Shown: piece after piece, positions 62,883-64,000 of the stretch
How positions within the stretch are numbered: position 1 is the first letter of the stretch
Layout of the letters: every line of letters begins with the position of its first letter
NCBI RefSeq assembly: GCF_022369475.1
Contig: NZ_CP059600.1
Coordinates: forward strand, 1,797,355 to 1,861,354
Reading direction: 5' to 3'
Source: Campylobacter sp. RM12651
GTDB lineage: Bacteria > Campylobacterota > Campylobacteria > Campylobacterales > Campylobacteraceae
DNA: 64,000 nt
Program-made: the position numbers and the translations under genes
Notes under the pieces: model-generated
Database searches by the model: none
The model's input: only the letters and a program-made list of their open reading frames with translations
What the model was told of the DNA's origin: nothing

Positions 62883-64000
62883 TTAAATAAATTTTACAAA
62901 TAAAAATCCTAAAGCAACGCTTAAAGCAATCATTAAAACGCCTGGAATAAAGAAAGAATGGTTAAATACATACTTTCCTATCCTAGTAGTTTTTGTATCA
63001 TCCATTCCAACCGCACCAAGTAATGTTGGGTAAGTTGGTAACACAAAGAGTGCTGAAACTGCTGCAAAAGAAGCGATGATTATTTTTGCGTTTTCTGGGT
63101 TTTCATTTAATGCAAGTGCAACAATTACTGATGGAACTATTGCTTTAGCAGTTGCTGCTTGAGAATATAAAAGCATACTAGCAAAGAAAAAGGCAAAAGC
63201 TAATAAGAATTGATATTGTTCTACTAAGCCTTTAGCAAATTCTTTTATTTCATTACTATGAGCGCTTACATAAGTATCTCCTAGCCACGCAACACCTAAA
63301 ACACAAACACAAGCATTCATACCGCTTTTAAATACACTTGTTTCAATGATTTTTGAAGTATTGATTTTAGTGCTTAATACAATAAAAGTAGCAATGCTAA
63401 GCATTACACACATAATAGCACTATCTCTTGGAATAATTATCTTATCAGCTTTTAAGCCTGAAATATAAGTCGCATAACAAACAACAGCTAAAACGCCAAT
63501 AACAAAAATCGCAACGCTAGTCTTAGCACCTTTAATAATCTCTTTTTGAGTGCTTTGTTTTTTTGCTATTTCACCTTTTTTAAGTAATTCTTGATAATAC
63601 TCATCAGAACTTAAATCAAGATTTGAAAACTTAGTTACTAAAAAAGCACTAAGCATACAAGCTAAATAGGTGCTACCTATCCAAATGCTTAATAATGTTA
63701 AATAAGAATACCCAAAAGGCTCAAGCACACCACTAAGATAAACAACAGCTGCACTAACAGGACTTGCAGTAATTGCTATTTGACTTGATACAACTGCAAG
63801 GCTAAGTGGAGCTTTTGGCTTAATATTTTGCTCTTTTGCAACCTCAACAATTACTGGTATCATAGAAAACGCAGTATGCCCTGTCCCTGCTAAAATAGTT
63901 AAAAAATAAGTAATACTAGGAGCTAAATAATTGATTTTTTTAGGGTTTTTCCTAAGTATTTTTTCAGCAATATGCACCAAATAATCAAGCCCACCTGCTA
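62883..64000 (-). CDS. dcuA: Anaerobic C4-dicarboxylate transporter, DcuA type (5' end outside window)
   Basis: Dcu proteins exchange or take up fumarate, malate, aspartate and succinate. The frame is open through the right edge of the window with AGGLDYLVHIAEKILRKNP, so about 70 N-terminal residues are missing; full-length family members have about 435-440 aa. Seen are YFLTILAGTGHTAFSMIPV, VSSQIAITASPVSAAVVYLS, LYSQAATAKAIVPS and FVLPTYPTLLGAVGMDD. The QIAITASPVSAAVVY wording is closer to DcuA than DcuB. Confidence 0.9.
   Translation of the reverse strand, partial: AGGLDYLVHIAEKILRKNPKKINYLAPSITYFLTILAGTGHTAFSMIPVIVEVAKEQNIKPKAPLSLAVVSSQIAITASPVSAAVVYLSGVLEPFGYSYLTLLSIWIGSTYLACMLSAFLVTKFSNLDLSSDEYYQELLKKGEIAKKQSTQKEIIKGAKTSVAIFVIGVLAVVCYATYISGLKADKIIIPRDSAIMCVMLSIATFIVLSTKINTSKIIETSVFKSGMNACVCVLGVAWLGDTYVSAHSNEIKEFAKGLVEQYQFLLAFAFFFASMLLYSQAATAKAIVPSVIVALALNENPENAKIIIASFAAVSALFVLPTYPTLLGAVGMDDTKTTRIGKYVFNHSFFIPGVLMIALSVALGFLFVKFI

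Noticed and set aside
1-64000. tRNA genes, rRNA genes or prophage modules
   Set aside because: Reading the intergenic regions on both strands I saw no T-loop/CCA-like cloverleaf elements, rRNA segments or phage structural genes; a tRNAscan-SE run would settle the tRNA point.

Overview
The window is very AT-rich, gene-dense and coded on both strands with short overlaps between neighbours. Gene content and order point to a Campylobacter species (Campylobacterota): coaE-dapF, thrS-infC, rpe/rpmB/DUF465/chemoreceptor, the rpmJ-rpsM-rpsK-rpsD-rpoA-rplQ operon, upp-malic enzyme-gltX, ffh-rpsP-khpA-rimM-trmD-rplS, and the p19/FTR1 iron-uptake locus known from C. jejuni (Cj1658-Cj1665). Five G8-G9 homopolymer tracts, the hallmark of Campylobacter phase variation, support this. 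I cannot name the species. I found no tRNA, rRNA, CRISPR array, prophage or transposase.

Layout. 1-4411: coaE, dapF, dimeric dUTPase, thrS, infC. 4412-7890: a phase-variable autotransporter gene bracketed by a 161-bp direct repeat of the 3' end of infC, so it looks like a precise insertion behind infC. 7923-12196: dnaQ-like exonuclease and rpe (minus), then rpmB, a K+ channel, a DUF465 protein and a soluble zinc-binding chemoreceptor with a G9 tract at its start (plus). 12585-17861: a second, very large phase-variable autotransporter (minus). 18039-21863: AlkD-like protein, a Cj0814-like secreted protein, aminopeptidase P, an unknown gene. 21893-26587: ribosomal protein/rpoA operon and infA, split by a two-gene cassette of unknown proteins whose promoter carries a G9 tract touching the -10 box; the infA terminator is duplicated on the far side of the cassette. 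26705-28292: a Tat-signal transglutaminase-like protein with MerT-like and MerP-like proteins. 28330-31958: rhodanese, upp, malic enzyme, gltX. 32022-35529: SurA-like protein, EAL phosphodiesterase and Y-family polymerase in overlapping order. 35537-38364: YgjP-type metallopeptidase behind a tiny hsdM-like remnant, a Sel1-like repeat protein, and a second two-gene cassette with a G9-containing promoter. 38460-44745: rplT, rpmI, a CynX-type transporter, two paralogous amino-acid binding proteins with the same duplicated leader ORF around a YtcJ-type amidohydrolase, and argF. 44820-48806: ffh to rplS and a GNAT acetyltransferase. 49165-52623: a fused LplT/PlsC/acyl-ACP synthetase. 52785-61396: ferric/ferrous iron uptake operon (FTR1, P19, Fe-S membrane protein, two permeases, ATPase, two thioredoxin-like lipoproteins), with a divergent Lys/Glu-rich periplasmic protein. 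61437-64000: an SNF-family transporter and a DcuA-type C4-dicarboxylate transporter cut by the window end.

The most notable theme is a set of contingency loci placed beside conserved translation genes (infC, infA, rplT). Two of them are flanked by copies of the neighbouring gene's 3' end or terminator, and two use an uncommon promoter design in which a poly-G run abuts TATAAT.
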